Positions 6,159-7,483 of a stretch of 7,483 nt of DNA are shown here, one piece after another. Made by a program: the position numbers and the translations under genes. The stretch comes from an uncultured Lachnospiraceae bacterium (GTDB lineage: Bacteria > Bacillota_A > Clostridia > Lachnospirales > Lachnospiraceae): assembly GCA_947175285.1 (NCBI GenBank), contig CAMWMM010000233.1, positions 1-7,483 on the forward strand, in the 5' to 3' direction. Below the pieces are notes generated by a model. That model did not search any database. It was given only the letters and a program-made list of their open reading frames with translations, and was not told where the DNA came from. Position 1 is the stretch's first letter. Each line of letters begins with the position of its first letter.

Positions 6159-7472
6159 CTAAAATCTGACAATCTCTCCGTTTTTGATTTCTTTCGTGGC
6201 GGAAACAATAATCTGACTTTCACTGTCAAGCGCGCCCTCTACTGCCACCCAATTATCATTCTTATCCAAAATTCTGACATTGACTTCCTCCACATAATAT
6301 TCCATACCGAGAATTCCTTCCCGTTCCTTCACAACATAGACATAGCTTCTGGTATTATCCGTGTGTACTGCCATCGGAGAAAGACAGCAGGAATATTTCT
6401 CTCCGGTCTCCGTATGTTTCATCGTTCCGGATAAGCCCGGCATTCCCGAACCCTCGGGCAGATTAATGTAAATTTCATAGCTTCCCGGCATCGTATCACT
6501 TTCCGACAAATAATCGACGGAAACTTCCTTTTCCCTGCTGCTTCCGTCCAGCTTTAATGATACTTTATCATCCAATCCCACATACTTTTTCTGCTCTTTA
6601 TCAATCATTGTCTTAAACTGGCAGGGAACCGCATCATCTGCAAGCAGCATCACTGCCGAATCAGGAATCCTGCTGCCTACGCTGATATAAACATCGGTAA
6701 TCAAACCACTCTGTCCTGCCGCAATCTGTCCCTCCATATCCTTAATCTCCTGATACTTTGCCAAATCCTCCCGTAACAGTGCAAGTTCCACTTGATAATT
6801 GGAAAGAGTCGCGTCCGCATTCTCCGGCAGAAGAATATCCTCTACTTTTCGCCCTGCATCTTTTATGCTGCTGTCCCGCTGCCCTTTTGCATCCGCCTCC
6901 GCATAAGCTGCCGACTGTAATGCTCTCTCTAACGCTTCATGCTCCTCTTCAGTCCATTCCTCACTCTCTTCCAGTTTTTCTAACTCCTGCTCCGCCCTGC
7001 TATACTCCTCCTCCGCTCTGCCGACCAGAGTGTCTTGATACCTCGCCGTTGTGTCATAATCCTCTCTGGCACGTTCTTCTTCCAGAGCTTTCTTTTGTTT
7101 TTCCAGTTCATCGTTTTGCACAATCGCATTGACCTGCGCCTGTAATTTAGCAATCTGTGCCTGCTTTTCTTCCATAATAAGATTCAAATCTTCCATATCC
7201 ACGGAAAAAAGTACATCGCCTTCTTCTACCCTGTCGCCTACCTGCACCATTACCTTCTCTATCCGCAGTCCGCCAAGCGCTGTCACCGGAAGCTTATCCC
7301 CCGCAATGACAATTCCCTCTACCTCAACGATATGCTCTATATATTTTTGCTCTATCTGTTCAACAGAAATGATTGGCAGTCTGGAAGCATATATGCTCTT
7401 GGATATCACCGTACAAAGCCACATTAATCCGATAAATATCAAAAAACCTATGACAATTTTCTTTTTCCTCAT
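6159..7472 (-). CDS. HlyD-family efflux/secretion adaptor (membrane fusion protein)
   Basis: Probable membrane-anchored adaptor of an ABC-type export system, acting outside the membrane. The 437-residue protein has a basic N-terminus and one membrane segment (about 6-24), first half-lipoyl segment (about 68-96; GLRIEKVMVQVGDRVEEGDVLF), a long Glu/Lys/Ala-rich coiled coil (about 97-248), second half-lipoyl segment (about 251-280; GQSGLITDVYISVGSRI), a beta-barrel (about 285-350) and a membrane-proximal domain ending in a typical VEEVNVRILDKNDNWVAVEGAL...IIVSATKEIKNGEIVRF. This order is standard for HlyD/MacA-like adaptors. The ATG at 7472 has only a weak AAGAGAG upstream; a TAA at 7480-7478 could be the stop of a preceding gene, suggesting coupling. 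Partner ATPase and permease genes are not in the window and would be sought beyond the right edge. Substrate unknown. Confidence 0.9.
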   Translation of the reverse strand: MRKKKIVIGFLIFIGLMWLCTVISKSIYASRLPIISVEQIEQKYIEHIVEVEGIVIAGDKLPVTALGGLRIEKVMVQVGDRVEEGDVLFSVDMEDLNLIMEEKQAQIAKLQAQVNAIVQNDELEKQKKALEEERAREDYDTTARYQDTLVGRAEEEYSRAEQELEKLEESEEWTEEEHEALERALQSAAYAEADAKGQRDSSIKDAGRKVEDILLPENADATLSNYQVELALLREDLAKYQEIKDMEGQIAAGQSGLITDVYISVGSRIPDSAVMLLADDAVPCQFKTMIDKEQKKYVGLDDKVSLKLDGSSREKEVSVDYLSESDTMPGSYEIYINLPEGSGMPGLSGTMKHTETGEKYSCCLSPMAVHTDNTRSYVYVVKEREGILGMEYYVEEVNVRILDKNDNWVAVEGALDSESQIIVSATKEIKNGEIVRF

Positions 7473-7483
7473 CTCTCTTATAC

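Noticed and set aside
6081..7132. Plus-strand open frames at 6081-6434 and 6758-7132
   Set aside because: Opposite the HlyD-family gene; proline/leucine/serine-rich translation typical of the reverse of a Glu/Lys-rich coiled coil.

Overview
The window looks like chromosomal DNA from a low-to-moderate GC Firmicute, most likely a clostridial or Lachnospiraceae-type gut bacterium. This is inferred from the families present (tandem BlaI/M56 antirepressor modules, a C-terminal domain resembling DUF4825, a Gram-positive HlyD-type adaptor), AAAGGA/GGGAGG ribosome binding sites and AT-rich intergenic DNA. All supported genes lie on the minus strand, so transcription runs from high to low coordinates. 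No tRNA, rRNA, CRISPR array, transposase or phage gene was seen.

In the order of transcription: (i) 7472-6159 encodes an HlyD-family membrane-fusion/efflux adaptor whose transporter partners would lie beyond the right edge. (ii) A 164-base gap with several inverted repeats leads into 5994-4753, a fusion of an XRE-type helix-turn-helix domain with an AIR synthase (PurM)-like domain whose nucleotide/substrate motif is altered. (iii) Directly after its stop codon lies the headless C-terminal tail of a BlaI-type repressor (4752-4570). (iv) Next is an M56/BlaR1-like membrane metallopeptidase (4535-2961) cut by one in-frame TAA between its HEXXH and its third zinc-ligand region. (v) A strong intrinsic terminator (2961-2931) closes that unit. 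(vi) Almost touching it is a promoter with a perfect TTGACA box and three GTATAC elements, which drives (vii) an intact BlaI-like repressor (2857-2462) and (viii) a 1-nt-overlapping 803-residue M56 antirepressor (2462-51) with an unusually long, acidic, repeat-bearing extracytoplasmic tail.

The window therefore holds two tandem BlaI/M56 modules, one apparently functional and self-regulated, the other decayed in both genes. In the intact module the expected logic is that of BlaI/BlaR1: the membrane peptidase senses an external signal, triggers loss of the repressor, and derepresses GTATAC-controlled promoters including its own. The extracytoplasmic domains of the two M56 proteins are unrelated by eye, and neither has a recognisable penicillin-binding sensor domain, so the signal need not be a beta-lactam. 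The most notable items are the decayed module with its clean junction to the XRE-AIR synthase gene, the XRE-AIR synthase fusion itself, the repeat-rich sensor tail, and the alternative hairpins ahead of the XRE gene.
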